A DNA stretch of 64,000 bases. Origin: Pseudomonas proteolytica. Lineage in GTDB: Bacteria; Pseudomonadota; Gammaproteobacteria; Pseudomonadales; Pseudomonadaceae. Made by a program: the position numbers and the translations under genes. Numbering within the stretch: position 1 is the first letter of the stretch; each line of letters begins with the position of its first letter. The stretch is taken from contig NZ_VFEV01000001.1 of NCBI RefSeq assembly GCF_007858275.1, positions 124,001-188,000 of the forward strand, read 5' to 3'. Positions 24,255 to 33,357 of the stretch are shown here, one piece after another. The notes below the pieces were generated by a model, which was given only the letters and a program-made list of their open reading frames with translations, did not search any database and was not told the DNA's origin.

Positions 24255-25619
24255 TTAGCGAACACCCTCTTGGCGCAGGGCTGCCGGGGTGAAGTCTTTG
24301 GTAGTGGCCGTAAAGCCGAAGTCATAGGCCTTCTTCTCTTCGTTCTTCATGCCCAGTGCCAGGTAACGGCCGGACTGCAGGTCGTAGAGGGTTTCGAGGG
24401 CGTACCACGGCACTTGCTTGTCGTAGTAGTTCTCGCCATGGGCTTCGGCCACGCGCCACAGTTGGCCACGACCGTCGTAGTGGTCGATCACGGCTGCTTG
24501 CCAGGTGTCTTCGTCGATATAGAAGTCACGTTTGGCGTAGATATGACGCTGGCCTTCCTTCAGGGTCGCGACCACGTGCCAGACGCGGCGCAGTTCATAA
24601 CGTGCCAGGTCCTGGTTGATGTGGCCGGCCTTGATGATGTCGGCGTACTTGAGCTTCGGATCGTCGAGCTTGTAGCTGTTGGAGGCGATGTAGATTTCCT
24701 TCTTGCCTTCCAGCTTCCAGTCGTAACGATCCGGCGCGCCGTTGTACATGTCGAGGTTGTCGGAGGTCCGCAGGCCATCGGCAGCGGTACCCGGCCCGTC
24801 ATAGGACACTTGCGGTGCACGACGCACACGGCGCTGGCCGGCGTTGTAGACCCATGCCGCGCGAGGCTCCTTCACCTGGTCCAGGGTCTCGTGTACCAGC
24901 AATACGCCACCGGCCAGACGCGCCGGTGCAGTCACTTGCTGCTTGAAGTAGAACAGGATATTGCCCGGATTGGCCGGATCGTAGTCCTTCATCTTGTCGC
25001 GGAACACGAACTGATCCTGGAAGTACACCAGGCTGTACGAGCCGTTGGCCTGCGGCGTGGCCTGGGTCACCAGACGCGTCACGCTGCCGCCGCGATAACG
25101 GGTGATGTGGTTCCAGATCACCTCGACCCCACTTTTTGGGATCGGGAACGGAATCGCGGTCTCGAAGTTTTCCAGGCCGTTACCGCCACCTACCAGGTTG
25201 GTGCTGGTGGCGTTTTTCTTGATGGAGGCGAACACTTCGGCCGGCACTGTGGCGCCGCGATGGGTGGTGTACACCGGCATCTTGAAGGTTTCGGGGTAGC
25301 GCTTGAACATCGCGTACTGCCCCGGCGCCAGCTTGTCTTTGTACTGCTCGACGTTCTGCGCGGTGATGGTGAACTGCGGTTGCTCGCTGGCATAAGGGTT
25401 GGCCAGGAAGCCCTTGGCATCCACGGCGCCGGCGTTGGTTGGCAGGGCTTTCCAGGCGGGGATGGTGCCGGCAGCGTTGCCGGCCATTTCCGCGCCCATC
25501 GGGGTCAGCGTGGTGCCCAGCTTGGCGGCTTCATCCGCCGAGACGGCCGCCATGACGCTGCTGGCCATGATCGACAGTCCCAGCACACCCACGTGCAACA
25601 GACTTTTGGTTATTTTCAT
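24255..25619 (-). CDS. DUF1329 domain-containing envelope protein
   Basis: A 454-residue exported protein. Residues 1-24 are a signal peptide (MKITKSLLHVGVLGLSIMAS... ending at VMA-A), and the rest is the DUF1329 domain, which resembles LolB/outer-membrane lipoprotein-sorting folds. No lipobox is present, so it is probably periplasmic. It is 28 bases downstream of the DUF1302 gene and almost certainly co-transcribed. Such pairs occur with lipid-related enzymes and RND/MMPL exporters in Pseudomonas. The function is unproven; handling of a hydrophobic substrate is an inference from company. Confidence 0.88.
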   Translation of the reverse strand: MKITKSLLHVGVLGLSIMASSVMAAVSADEAAKLGTTLTPMGAEMAGNAAGTIPAWKALPTNAGAVDAKGFLANPYASEQPQFTITAQNVEQYKDKLAPGQYAMFKRYPETFKMPVYTTHRGATVPAEVFASIKKNATSTNLVGGGNGLENFETAIPFPIPKSGVEVIWNHITRYRGGSVTRLVTQATPQANGSYSLVYFQDQFVFRDKMKDYDPANPGNILFYFKQQVTAPARLAGGVLLVHETLDQVKEPRAAWVYNAGQRRVRRAPQVSYDGPGTAADGLRTSDNLDMYNGAPDRYDWKLEGKKEIYIASNSYKLDDPKLKYADIIKAGHINQDLARYELRRVWHVVATLKEGQRHIYAKRDFYIDEDTWQAAVIDHYDGRGQLWRVAEAHGENYYDKQVPWYALETLYDLQSGRYLALGMKNEEKKAYDFGFTATTKDFTPAALRQEGVR

Positions 25620-25647
25620 GTTCTGGTCTTCCTGAAATGCAGTGTGC

Positions 25648-27522
25648 TTAGAAGTTCGCGCCGAAACTCAGGGCCACGAAATCGCGGTCAACCGACGTGT
25701 TGTAGTCGCCACCAAAGAAGTTGGTGTAGGCCAGGCTCGCGGTGTAGGTGTTCTGGTATTCCGCGTCCAGCCCCAGGCTCACCGCTTTGCGACCTTCTTC
25801 GAAGTTGCCGCCAGGACCTGGCGAGTAACCGTTCACGTCATGGGACCACGCCACGTTAGGCTTGAGGTTCACACCAGCGAAGACATCCGGGTATTCCCAG
25901 ATCGCACGACCGCGGTAGCCCCAGGAAGTGGCGGTGGTGAAGCCGTCGTTGTTGCAATTGGCGGTACGGTTGCTGGCATCGGTGCCAGGCCCGGCGCCGG
26001 CGATGGTGCCGGAGTTAAGCGTTGCACAGAGGGCGCCTTGCCCTGGGCCATACACCGGGTCACGTCCGTAACGCGCTTTGTTACTGCTTTCCAGGCCACC
26101 GACATGGGTCACACCCACTTCACCGACCAACGTCAAGCGACTTGCTCCCATCACTTGATCGAAGAAGTGCGTGAAGGTCGTCTGGAACTGGGTAACTTCC
26201 TTACGCCGGTAGCCGTTCAGATCCTGGTCAGCAGAGCCTTTGAGTGGCGAAGCCGCCCCCAGGCCCAACAGCGGTGTTACGCCCGCATACAGAATATCGG
26301 TGGTATTGAGTTGCACCGGCGCATTCGGCCGATAGCTCAACTCACCGCTCCATGCGGTCCCTGTTGCCAGTGTGGTGGAGAAGCTCAAGCCATACAGCCG
26401 GATGTCCTCCGGGTACTCGACAAAGTAGCTGGAGTTGCCGGCCACAATCAGAGGACGCAACTGACTGGCACCGGGCACAGTCGTCAACGCGTTAGCGGCC
26501 GCGTAGGTCGCCGCAGAGGCGCCCCGGGCGCTGAAAATCGGCGCGCGGCTGTGATAGTTCATGAAGTAAGCACCGAACTCAGTGTCCAGCGGCTCAAAGT
26601 TGTAGTGCATGGCCACGCCGAACTGACCGCTGTCGCGTGCATCGCGATCAGGGCCACGCTTGACCAGTACACCCTCTTCATTGATGTTCACGCCAAACGC
26701 GTTCATCAACGGCAAGCCACCGCCCGCCGCGACCACTGAACGCTTGCTGAGCAAGCGCAAGTTGTCGCTGCAGCCGTCGGCAATCACATCGGGCTGGGAG
26801 AAGAATGTGCCGCAGTTGTCGGTGATCGTCTGGTCCCATTCCAATTGATAGAAGGCTTCTGCCGACAGGTTATCGGTCAAGGATTGCGACACGTAGAACA
26901 TGTTGACCGGAATCAGGCCTTCCTTGATTTCGGCGCCCGGACGACGGAACGCAGACACGTCGATCGGGTTGACGGAGTTGATACCGCCGCCGATGAAAGT
27001 ACTTTCACCCCAGCTCACGACTTGCTTACCGAACCGCACCGAACCCGGCGCATCGGCAATTGAGTAGTTGTGGTAGATGAACGCATCGAGGATCTGCCCG
27101 CCAGAAGACTTGGCGCCCTCTTTGCGGTTGTGATCGCTGATGTCCTTGAACTCGCGGCTCTCATCCTTGAGTTCAAAGTCATACCAATACTTGCCACGCA
27201 CAAACACACCGGTATCGCCGTACTTCAGCTCCAGGTCATGGATACCCTTGAAAATCTTCGAGAACGTCTCCCCACGCTTGAAGTTCAAGTGACCGTCATC
27301 GGAGGTCTGCGACAGGCCCTTGCCACCGTTGTTGACACCAATCAGGTCGCGATCGGGCTTGGCCGTGCTCCAGCTGGCCCCCACCGACAGGGATGAGTCG
27401 AAGCTGCCTTCGACTTCACCGATGTTGAAACTGACGCCGAATGCGGGCCCGGCGAGGGTCGAGGCAAGACTGACCGCCAGGGGCAATCTCGCCCGGCGCC
27501 AGAACTGATTTACTGAGGTCAT
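25648..27522 (-). CDS. DUF1302 family putative outer-membrane beta-barrel protein
   Basis: A 624-residue exported protein with a signal peptide ending at GPAFG (about residue 29). Alternating, aromatic-rich strands follow, ending VDRDFVALSFGANF: a C-terminal aromatic residue as in outer-membrane barrels. Conserved stretches include FNIGEVEGSFDSSLSVGASW and RFGKQVVSWGESTFIGGGIN. DUF1302 proteins are thought to be barrels for hydrophobic compounds; this has not been shown for this one. A 335-base upstream gap holds its probable promoter. Confidence 0.88.
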   Translation of the reverse strand: MTSVNQFWRRARLPLAVSLASTLAGPAFGVSFNIGEVEGSFDSSLSVGASWSTAKPDRDLIGVNNGGKGLSQTSDDGHLNFKRGETFSKIFKGIHDLELKYGDTGVFVRGKYWYDFELKDESREFKDISDHNRKEGAKSSGGQILDAFIYHNYSIADAPGSVRFGKQVVSWGESTFIGGGINSVNPIDVSAFRRPGAEIKEGLIPVNMFYVSQSLTDNLSAEAFYQLEWDQTITDNCGTFFSQPDVIADGCSDNLRLLSKRSVVAAGGGLPLMNAFGVNINEEGVLVKRGPDRDARDSGQFGVAMHYNFEPLDTEFGAYFMNYHSRAPIFSARGASAATYAAANALTTVPGASQLRPLIVAGNSSYFVEYPEDIRLYGLSFSTTLATGTAWSGELSYRPNAPVQLNTTDILYAGVTPLLGLGAASPLKGSADQDLNGYRRKEVTQFQTTFTHFFDQVMGASRLTLVGEVGVTHVGGLESSNKARYGRDPVYGPGQGALCATLNSGTIAGAGPGTDASNRTANCNNDGFTTATSWGYRGRAIWEYPDVFAGVNLKPNVAWSHDVNGYSPGPGGNFEEGRKAVSLGLDAEYQNTYTASLAYTNFFGGDYNTSVDRDFVALSFGANF

Positions 27523-27662
27523 CGACGCTACTCCATGTGCATTTTATTGTTATGGCAGTGAGCCTTTTCAAACACGCTTGTAACGGCCGGAATACAACGA
27601 TTCCAATGCCAGACAGCCGCCGTACCACCCAGGACCGCAGCGCCGCATCCTTGAAAAACTCT

Positions 27663-27690
27663 GGGAGGGACTATAGCCAGCAGGGGGTAT
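27663..27690 (-). promoter_or_regulatory. Candidate activator site for the MalT-like regulator
   Basis: Two short C-rich blocks on the minus strand (TACCCCCTG and GTCCCTCCC) lie about 140-170 bases upstream of the DUF1302 start. MalT-type activators bind short purine/G-rich asymmetric boxes, so this is a reasonable candidate. It is a guess from composition and position only; no second copy was found upstream of the synthetase gene. Confidence 0.25.
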
Positions 27691-27827
27691 CGCTTGATCC
27701 CTCTAAAGTGTGATTTGCATCACCAACCCGTCTGCAACAGCCCTTTCGCCATGTCAGCGAAGGCTGACGCGAGAGAGGATGGCTCAAATCTGGGAAATGA
27801 CAAGGCGAAGGCTTGTGATAGAGCATT

Positions 27828-27849
27828 GCCGTGCCCGAACGGGCACGGC
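27828..27849 (-). terminator. Stem-loop behind the acyl-CoA synthetase gene
   Basis: A perfect 9-bp GC-rich stem (GCCGTGCCC, loop GAAC, GGGCACGGC) eight bases beyond the stop codon. No T-run follows on the minus strand, so it may be a processing or pausing hairpin rather than a full intrinsic terminator. Confidence 0.45.
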
Positions 27850-27857
27850 GCAAAGGG

Positions 27858-29540
27858 TCAGAGCGTGGAGAGGAAGGTGCTGTTATTGGCCTGCCATTCG
27901 ACGATGTCGATACGGATACGCTTCTTGTCCAGCTTGCCGACGCTGGTCTTGGGAATTTCCGTAACAATGGCAATCTGACTGGGGATTGCCCACTTGCTCA
28001 AGTGGCCCTGCTCGACATACGGCTTGAGGTGTTCCTTGAGTTCACGGGCGCCAATCCCGTGCCCTTCACGGACCACCAACAGCGCAAACGGGCGCTCGCC
28101 CCACTGCGGGTCGGCAATCCCCACCACCGCTACTTCGCGTACCGCCGGGTGACGGCTGACCAGGTCTTCGAGGGCCAGGGACGAAATCCACTCGCCGCCA
28201 GTCTTGATCACGTCCTTGATGCGATCACGAATATCGATCACACCAAAGGCATCCAGGGTGGCCACGTCGCCCGTGTGCATCCAGCCGCCTTCCCAGAGCT
28301 CGGCGCCCTTCTGCGGCTCGTTGAAATAGCCTTCGCTAAGCCACGGCGCACGCAGCACCAGTTCGCCCTGGGACTCGCCATCGGCCGGCAGGAAGTTGCC
28401 AGCCCCGTCGATGATCGCAGCTTCCACCAACGGCCCGGGCACACCGGCCTTGATCCGATAGGTCGTGCGCTCGTCTTCGCTGCCGGCCATCAGTTCTTCA
28501 TTGAGATGGGCACAGGACACCAGCGGCCCGGTCTCGGACATGCCATAGGCTGCGGTCAACTGGATGCCACGGGCCTTGGCCGCTTCATACAACGAACGGT
28601 TGAGTGCGCTGCCACCAATCACGATTTTCCAGCCGCCAAAATCCACGCCTTGGGCGGCCTTGGCGTTAAGCACCATCTGCAGGATGGTCGGCACGCAGTG
28701 GGAGAACGTGACCTTTTCCTTGCGCCACAACTCCACCAGGTATTCCGGGTCGTAGCGGCCCGGGTAGACCTGCTTCAGGCCGAGCATGGTCGCCACATAG
28801 GGCAAGCCCCAGGCGTGCACATGGAACATCGGCGTAATCGGCATGTACACGTCGTTGGTGCCGAGCAGGCGCACGCTGTCGACGCTGCCCATGATGGTCG
28901 CCACGCCGATGGTGTGCAGCACCAGCTGACGGTGGGTGAAATACACACCCTTGGGGTTACCGGTGGTGCCGGTGGTGTAGAAGGTGGTGGCCACCGAATG
29001 CTCGTCGAAGTCCTCGAAGGTGTATTGAGGACTGGCGGCGGCCAACAGGGTTTCGTACTCACCCACCAGGTTGGGCAGGTCGGCGGTTTTCTCGTCGCCA
29101 TCGGTCAACAGCAAGGTCTTGTCGACCGTGGTCAACTGCCCGGCAATGGCCTGGTACAACCCGACGAACTCACTGTTGACCAGCACAAAGCGGTCTTCGG
29201 CGTGGTTCATCGTGTAGAGGATCTGCTCCGGCGACAGGCGCACGTTAATGGTGTGGATCACCGCGCCAATCATCGGGATGGCGAACATGCACTCCAGGTA
29301 ACGGTGGCTGTCCCAGTCCATCACGGCCACGGTATCACCGGCCTTGACCCCGGCTGCGGTCAGCACGTTGGCCAGGCGGGCGACACGTTCGATCAGGGTC
29401 GGGTAGGTGTAGCGCAGCTTGTCGCGGTAGACGATTTCCCGGGTTTTCTCGTAGCGGGCACCCGACATCAACAGGCGCTTGATCAACAGCGGGTATTGGT
29501 AGGCGCCTTCTGCGGGCGGGATAACACGAGTCTGCAACAT
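27858..29540 (-). CDS. Acyl-CoA synthetase (AMP-dependent, medium/long-chain fatty acid)
   Basis: A 560-residue ANL-superfamily enzyme that activates a carboxylic acid via acyl-AMP to acyl-CoA. The AMP-binding loop TTFYTTGTTGNPKGVYFTH, AAYGMSETGPLVS and the hinge region MHTGDVATLDAFGVIDIRDRIKDVIKTGGEWIS are all present, as is the C-terminal catalytic Lys context (IPKTSVGKLDKKRIR). In P. putida a similar synthetase gene stands in the same neighbourhood (LuxR, DUF1329, DUF1302) and acts on medium-chain acids. The same substrate range is likely but not readable here. Confidence 0.92.
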   Translation of the reverse strand: MLQTRVIPPAEGAYQYPLLIKRLLMSGARYEKTREIVYRDKLRYTYPTLIERVARLANVLTAAGVKAGDTVAVMDWDSHRYLECMFAIPMIGAVIHTINVRLSPEQILYTMNHAEDRFVLVNSEFVGLYQAIAGQLTTVDKTLLLTDGDEKTADLPNLVGEYETLLAAASPQYTFEDFDEHSVATTFYTTGTTGNPKGVYFTHRQLVLHTIGVATIMGSVDSVRLLGTNDVYMPITPMFHVHAWGLPYVATMLGLKQVYPGRYDPEYLVELWRKEKVTFSHCVPTILQMVLNAKAAQGVDFGGWKIVIGGSALNRSLYEAAKARGIQLTAAYGMSETGPLVSCAHLNEELMAGSEDERTTYRIKAGVPGPLVEAAIIDGAGNFLPADGESQGELVLRAPWLSEGYFNEPQKGAELWEGGWMHTGDVATLDAFGVIDIRDRIKDVIKTGGEWISSLALEDLVSRHPAVREVAVVGIADPQWGERPFALLVVREGHGIGARELKEHLKPYVEQGHLSKWAIPSQIAIVTEIPKTSVGKLDKKRIRIDIVEWQANNSTFLSTL

Positions 29541-29641
29541 ACGAATCCCTTTTTATGACTGCACGGTCTTGGCTAAAGGATTTGCACTGTAGAGACCTTG
29601 CACGCCGGCCAAATCAGCCGAAGGAATGATTTGCAGAGCGG

Positions 29642-29674
29642 GATGAATGCTAGCTTTGCGCCAGCATTCATTCA
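29642..29674. repeat. Imperfect inverted repeat behind the LysE gene
   Basis: GATGAATGCTAGC and GCCAGCATTCATTC form a hairpin with one mismatch and a TTTGC loop, 14 bases past the end of the lysE-type gene. Without a T-run it is only a possible transcript end. Confidence 0.4.
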
Positions 29675-29687
29675 GCCGATGACGCGC

Positions 29688-30317
29688 CTAGCGCTCAGTG
29701 AGGGCCACTTTTACACCGATAGCAATCAGCACTGCGCCCATGCTCCGGTCAAACCAATGGCCCATGCGCGCAAAGCCGGCGCGCACGCGTTGTTGGCTGA
29801 ACAGCATTGCCACCATGCAAAACCACAGGGCGGTGGCCACGGCCAGGTACAGGCCATAACCGGCCTGGATTGCCAGCGGCGTGTGGGGGTTGATCACCAC
29901 GGTGAACAGTGACAGGAAAAACAGCGTGGCCTTGGGGTTCAGGCCATTGGTCACAAAGCCCGAGGTAAAGGCGCCGCGGGCAGTGCGCTCGCCCACTTCG
30001 CGGTGCAGGTCTTCTTCACTGGCAGGCTTGGCCGGTTGCGCACGCAGGGCCTTGAAGCCGATGTACAGCAGGTAGGCTGCCGCCGCCCATTTCAGGGCGT
30101 TGAACAGCACGATGGACTGGGACACGATCAAGCCGATACCGAGCAGCGAGTAGCCGACATGCAGGAAAATCGCCGAGCCGACGCCCAGCGCCGTCCAGGT
30201 ACCCGCGCGCCGGCCATGGGTCACGCTCTCGCGTACCACCACGGCAAAGTCCGGCCCGGGACTGGCCACGGCCAGCAGGTGAATCAACGCCACGGTCAAA
30301 AACTCGGTGAGGTACAT
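29688..30317 (-). CDS. LysE/RhtB-family amino acid exporter
   Basis: A 209-residue inner-membrane protein of the LysE family with six predicted membrane segments. Its N-terminal signature is HLLAVASPGPDFAVVVRESVTHGRRAG, followed by ALGVGSAIFLHVGYSLLGIG and the central GFVTNGLNPKATLFFLSLFT. It probably exports an amino acid or derivative; the substrate is unknown. I chose the ATG at 30315-30317 (MYLTEFL) because a GGAG lies five bases before it; the GTG two codons earlier is less likely. Confidence 0.9.
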   Translation of the reverse strand: MYLTEFLTVALIHLLAVASPGPDFAVVVRESVTHGRRAGTWTALGVGSAIFLHVGYSLLGIGLIVSQSIVLFNALKWAAAAYLLYIGFKALRAQPAKPASEEDLHREVGERTARGAFTSGFVTNGLNPKATLFFLSLFTVVINPHTPLAIQAGYGLYLAVATALWFCMVAMLFSQQRVRAGFARMGHWFDRSMGAVLIAIGVKVALTER

Positions 30318-30401
30318 GCACACTCCAAGAAGTAACTGATTATTTCATCTGGTAGGCTCGGCAGATTACGCCTTCGAACCCTGTCGCAAAAGGTACAGTT
30401 G

Positions 30402-31367
30402 ATGACGAACAATCGCCGCGCCGTCTTCCTTGATCACCCTTCCCTGGACCAGGGGGACCTTGACCTCAGCGAGTTGCGGGAAGTTTTCAGCGACTTGCAG
30501 CTGTGCGAGCAGACCTCGGCGGACCAGGTGGTCGAGCGCCTGCAAGGTGCCCAGGTAGCGATCAGTAACAAGATCCTGCTCAACGCCCAGACCCTGGCCG
30601 CCTGCCCCGACCTGAAGCTGATCCTGATCGCCGCCACCGGCACCAACAACGTTGACCTGGCCGCCGCCCGTGCCCAGGGTATTACCGTAAGTAACTGCCA
30701 GGGCTACGGCACGCCCTCGGTGGCGCAACATACGATCATGCTGCTGCTCAACCTCGCCACACGCCTGAAGGACTATCAAAAAGACGTCGACGCCGGCCTG
30801 TGGCAGCAAGCCAAGCAGTTCTGCCTGCTGGATTACCCGATTGTCGAGCTGGAAGGCAAAACCCTGGGTTTACTCGGCCACGGCGAACTGGGCGGCGCCG
30901 TCGCGCGTCTGGCCGAAGCCTTCGGTATGCGCGTGGTGCTGGGAGCCATTCCTGGCCGCCCGGCCCGTGCAGATCGGGTACCGCTGGATGAACTGCTGCC
31001 GCAAATCGACGCCCTGACCCTGCATTGCCCGCTCAATGAACACACGCGTCACTTTATCGGTGCCCGCGAGTTGGCGCTGCTCAAGCCGGGCGCGTTTGTG
31101 GTCAACACCGCACGCGGTGGCCTGATCGATGAACAAGCCTTGGCCGATGCCTTGCGCGGCGGTCATCTGGGCGGCGCGGCCACCGATGTGCTGAGCGTCG
31201 AACCGCCGGCCACCGGCAACCCACTGCTGGCCGGCGACATCCCGCGGCTGATCATCACCCCCCACAGTGCCTGGGGCAGTCGCGAGGCGCGGCAACGGAT
31301 CGTCGGCCAATTGACCGAAAACGCCCGAGGCTTTTTCAGCGGCGCACCGCAGCGCGTCGTCAGTTGA
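30402..31367 (+). CDS. D-2-hydroxyacid dehydrogenase (glycerate dehydrogenase-like)
   Basis: A 321-residue NAD(P)-dependent dehydrogenase of the D-isomer-specific family, similar to HprA-type glycerate/hydroxypyruvate reductases. The dinucleotide-binding loop is [20 protein letters not shown]. The catalytic Arg is in [13 protein letters not shown] and the catalytic His in ITPHSAWGS. The N-terminal half holds the substrate loop [20 protein letters not shown] chose the ATG at 30402; the TTG just before is unlikely. It is divergent from the lysE-type gene and 31 bases before rsmC. The exact substrate is uncertain. Confidence 0.88.
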   Translation: MTNNRRAVFLDHPSLDQGDLDLSELREVFSDLQLCEQTSADQVVERLQGAQVAISNKILLNAQTLAACPDLKLILIAATGTNNVDLAAARAQGITVSNCQGYGTPSVAQHTIMLLLNLATRLKDYQKDVDAGLWQQAKQFCLLDYPIVELEGKTLGLLGHGELGGAVARLAEAFGMRVVLGAIPGRPARADRVPLDELLPQIDALTLHCPLNEHTRHFIGARELALLKPGAFVVNTARGGLIDEQALADALRGGHLGGAATDVLSVEPPATGNPLLAGDIPRLIITPHSAWGSREARQRIVGQLTENARGFFSGAPQRVVS

Positions 31368-31398
31368 TAAACTGCGCTCCTTTTTCAGGGAGCAGACC

Positions 31399-32397
31399 AT
31401 GGATCCGCGCAGTGAAGTACTGCTTCGTCAGGCCGAACTTTTTCAAGGCAACGTGTTGCTGGCCGGCCTGCCCGCCGACGACCTGCTGGGGCGGCTGCCC
31501 AATGCCCATGGCTGGTGCTGGCATGCCGGCGATCAGGCGGCGCTGGATGCACGGTTTGCCGAGCGCAGCCATTTCGGGGTGAATGTGCCGGATCGCGCAT
31601 TCGATACGGCCGTGGTGTTCCTGCCCAAGTCCAAGGACCTGGCTGATTACATCCTCAAGGCCGTGGCCGCCCGTCTGCCGGGCGCCGAGCTGTACCTGGT
31701 AGGCGAAAAACGCGGCGGCATCGAAAGCGCCGCCAAGCAACTGAACGCCTTTGGCAAACCACGCAAGCTCGACAATGCGCGGCACTGCCAACTGTGGCTG
31801 GCTACCGTGGCCGACGCCCCGCCAGCCCCCGAACTGGCGAGCCTGGCCCAAGTCTTTGAAGTGCCACTGGCCGACGGCCCGCTCAAGGTCGTCAGCCTGC
31901 CGGGCGTGTTCAGCCATGGCCGCCTGGATCGCGGCACCGCACTGTTGCTGGAACACCTGGACAAACTGCCCAGCGGTCATCTGCTGGACTTCGGCTGTGG
32001 CGCCGGCGTGCTGGGTGCGGCGGTCAAGCGGCGCTACCCGCACAACACCGTGACGCTGCTTGATGTGGACGCCTTCGCCACCGCCAGCAGTCGCCTGACC
32101 CTTGAAGCCAATGGCCTGGAAGGCGACGTGCTGACCGGCGATGGCATCGACGCCGCGCCCATGGGCCTGGATGCGATTCTGAGCAACCCGCCGTTCCATG
32201 TCGGGGTGCATACGGACTATTTCGCAACGGAAAACCTGCTGCGAAAAGCACGCCAACATCTGAAAAACGGCGGCGAACTTCGGCTAGTTGCCAATAGCTT
32301 CCTGAAGTATCAACCGCTGATCGAAGAGCATCTGGGCGTCTGCGCAGTCAAGGCTGAGGGCCAGGGTTTTCGCATCTACCGCGCCAAGCGCGGCTGA
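31399..32397 (+). CDS. rsmC: 16S rRNA m2G1207 methyltransferase RsmC
   Basis: RsmC methylates G1207 of 16S rRNA in the 30S subunit. The 332-residue product has the usual two tandem methyltransferase-like halves: a degenerate N-terminal one and a catalytic C-terminal one with the SAM loop [15 protein letters not shown] and the catalytic NPPFHVG motif. N-terminal [15 protein letters not shown] is typical of the family. A clear gap with the manganese riboswitch follows. Confidence 0.94.
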   Translation: MDPRSEVLLRQAELFQGNVLLAGLPADDLLGRLPNAHGWCWHAGDQAALDARFAERSHFGVNVPDRAFDTAVVFLPKSKDLADYILKAVAARLPGAELYLVGEKRGGIESAAKQLNAFGKPRKLDNARHCQLWLATVADAPPAPELASLAQVFEVPLADGPLKVVSLPGVFSHGRLDRGTALLLEHLDKLPSGHLLDFGCGAGVLGAAVKRRYPHNTVTLLDVDAFATASSRLTLEANGLEGDVLTGDGIDAAPMGLDAILSNPPFHVGVHTDYFATENLLRKARQHLKNGGELRLVANSFLKYQPLIEEHLGVCAVKAEGQGFRIYRAKRG

Positions 32398-32451
32398 CGG
32401 GCGTTTGAAAAAGAAGGCTTGCCGAATGGATTTTGCCAAGGCAGAATCCGC

Positions 32452-32645
32452 TCCGTCCTAGGGGAGTAGTCTCCCACGAGCAACATGCTCGTCCGGCATA
32501 CGTCAACATACTTGGTCAGCAGACCATGGCGTATGCGACCCAGGAGTCCGCACAGACGGACCGGGGTTTGACAAGACCTATGACACGCACACCTTACCCG
32601 GGGCGGGAAGGCTGTACGTGTCATAGCCGTGTCGACCCGCCCCTG
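32452..32645 (+). promoter_or_regulatory. yybP-ykoY family manganese riboswitch
   Basis: The leader of the downstream exporter gene contains the two conserved halves of this aptamer: AGGGGAGTAGTCTCCC near 32460 and CCCGGGGCGGGAAGGC near 32597. A closing helix TGACACG...CGTGTCA lies at 32581-32587 and 32617-32623, with further hairpins CGAGCA/TGCTCG and GCATACG/CGTATGC in between. Known members sense Mn2+. An 8-base block at 32600-32607 inside the ligand-binding half is fully complementary to 32636-32643 just before the ribosome-binding site, which suggests how binding could switch expression. Ends are approximate. Confidence 0.88.
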
Positions 32646-32657
32646 GAAACCTACCTG

Positions 32658-33242
32658 ATGCTGGATTCACTTCTCGTTCCTACCGCAATCGTTGCCTTGG
32701 CCGAAATCGGCGACAAGACGCAGTTGCTCGCGCTTATTCTTGCCGCACGCTTTCGCAAACCCTGGCCGATCATCGCCGGCATCATCGCCGCGACCCTGGC
32801 CAACCACGCCGCCGCCGGTGCCGTGGGCGCCTGGTTTGGCAGTTTCTTCTCGGACGCGGTGCTGCACTGGATCCTCGCCGCGAGCTTCTGCGCCACGGCC
32901 TTGTGGACCCTGGTGCCAGACAAACTCGACGATGACGAGGCCAGCACCTCACGTAAGTTCGGGCCGTTCCTGACCACACTGATTGCGTTCTTTATCGCGG
33001 AAATCGGTGACAAGACGCAGATCGCCACAGTGATGCTGGCGGCGCAATATCCGGAGTTGTGGCTGGTGATTATCGGCACCACCTTAGGGATGCTGATTGC
33101 CAACGTGCCGGTGGTTCTGGCGGGGAATTTCGCGGCAGAGAAACTGCCACTGACCCTGATTCGGCGCCTGGCGGCCTCGGCGTTCTTCATCCTGGCGCTG
33201 GTGGCGGTGTACAAGGCCATGCAAAGCAGCGGCTGGATCTGA
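32658..33242 (+). CDS. TMEM165/GDT1 (UPF0016) family manganese exporter
   Basis: A 194-residue inner-membrane protein with six predicted segments in two homologous halves. Each half has the family E-x-G-D-K-T-Q motif (EIGDKTQLL, Glu16; EIGDKTQIA, Glu115). Bacterial members such as MneA of Vibrio export Mn2+, and the riboswitch directly upstream agrees with that role. I chose the start MLDSLLVPTAIVAL at 32658, where the family begins; the longer open frame upstream reads through the riboswitch. Confidence 0.9.
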   Translation: MLDSLLVPTAIVALAEIGDKTQLLALILAARFRKPWPIIAGIIAATLANHAAAGAVGAWFGSFFSDAVLHWILAASFCATALWTLVPDKLDDDEASTSRKFGPFLTTLIAFFIAEIGDKTQIATVMLAAQYPELWLVIIGTTLGMLIANVPVVLAGNFAAEKLPLTLIRRLAASAFFILALVAVYKAMQSSGWI

Positions 33243-33332
33243 TGTGGGAGCGGGCTTGCCCGCGATAACAGTGGCTCAGTTGATAAATATGTAACTGATA
33301 CACCGCTATCGCAGGCAAGCCAGCCCCCACAC
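33243..33332. repeat. REPIN (inverted REP pair)
   Basis: TGTGGGAGCGGGCTTGCC at the left and a near-complement (GGCAAGCCAGCCCCCACA) at the right, starting one base after the exporter stop. It lies between two convergent genes, a usual REP position. Confidence 0.88.
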
Positions 33333-33357
33333 TTGGCGTTTCACACAGTCCGAGCTA

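Larger units (their letters stand above)
27523..27857. other. Intergenic region upstream of the DUF1302 gene, with candidate operator
   Basis: No gene is seen. Near the left edge there is a Shine-Dalgarno-like GGAGTAG for the DUF1302 gene (minus). At 27663-27690 two G-rich blocks on the plus strand (GGGAGGGA and CAGGGGGTA) are separated by CTATAGCCAG. At the right edge is a stem-loop behind the acyl-CoA synthetase gene. Confidence 0.55.
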
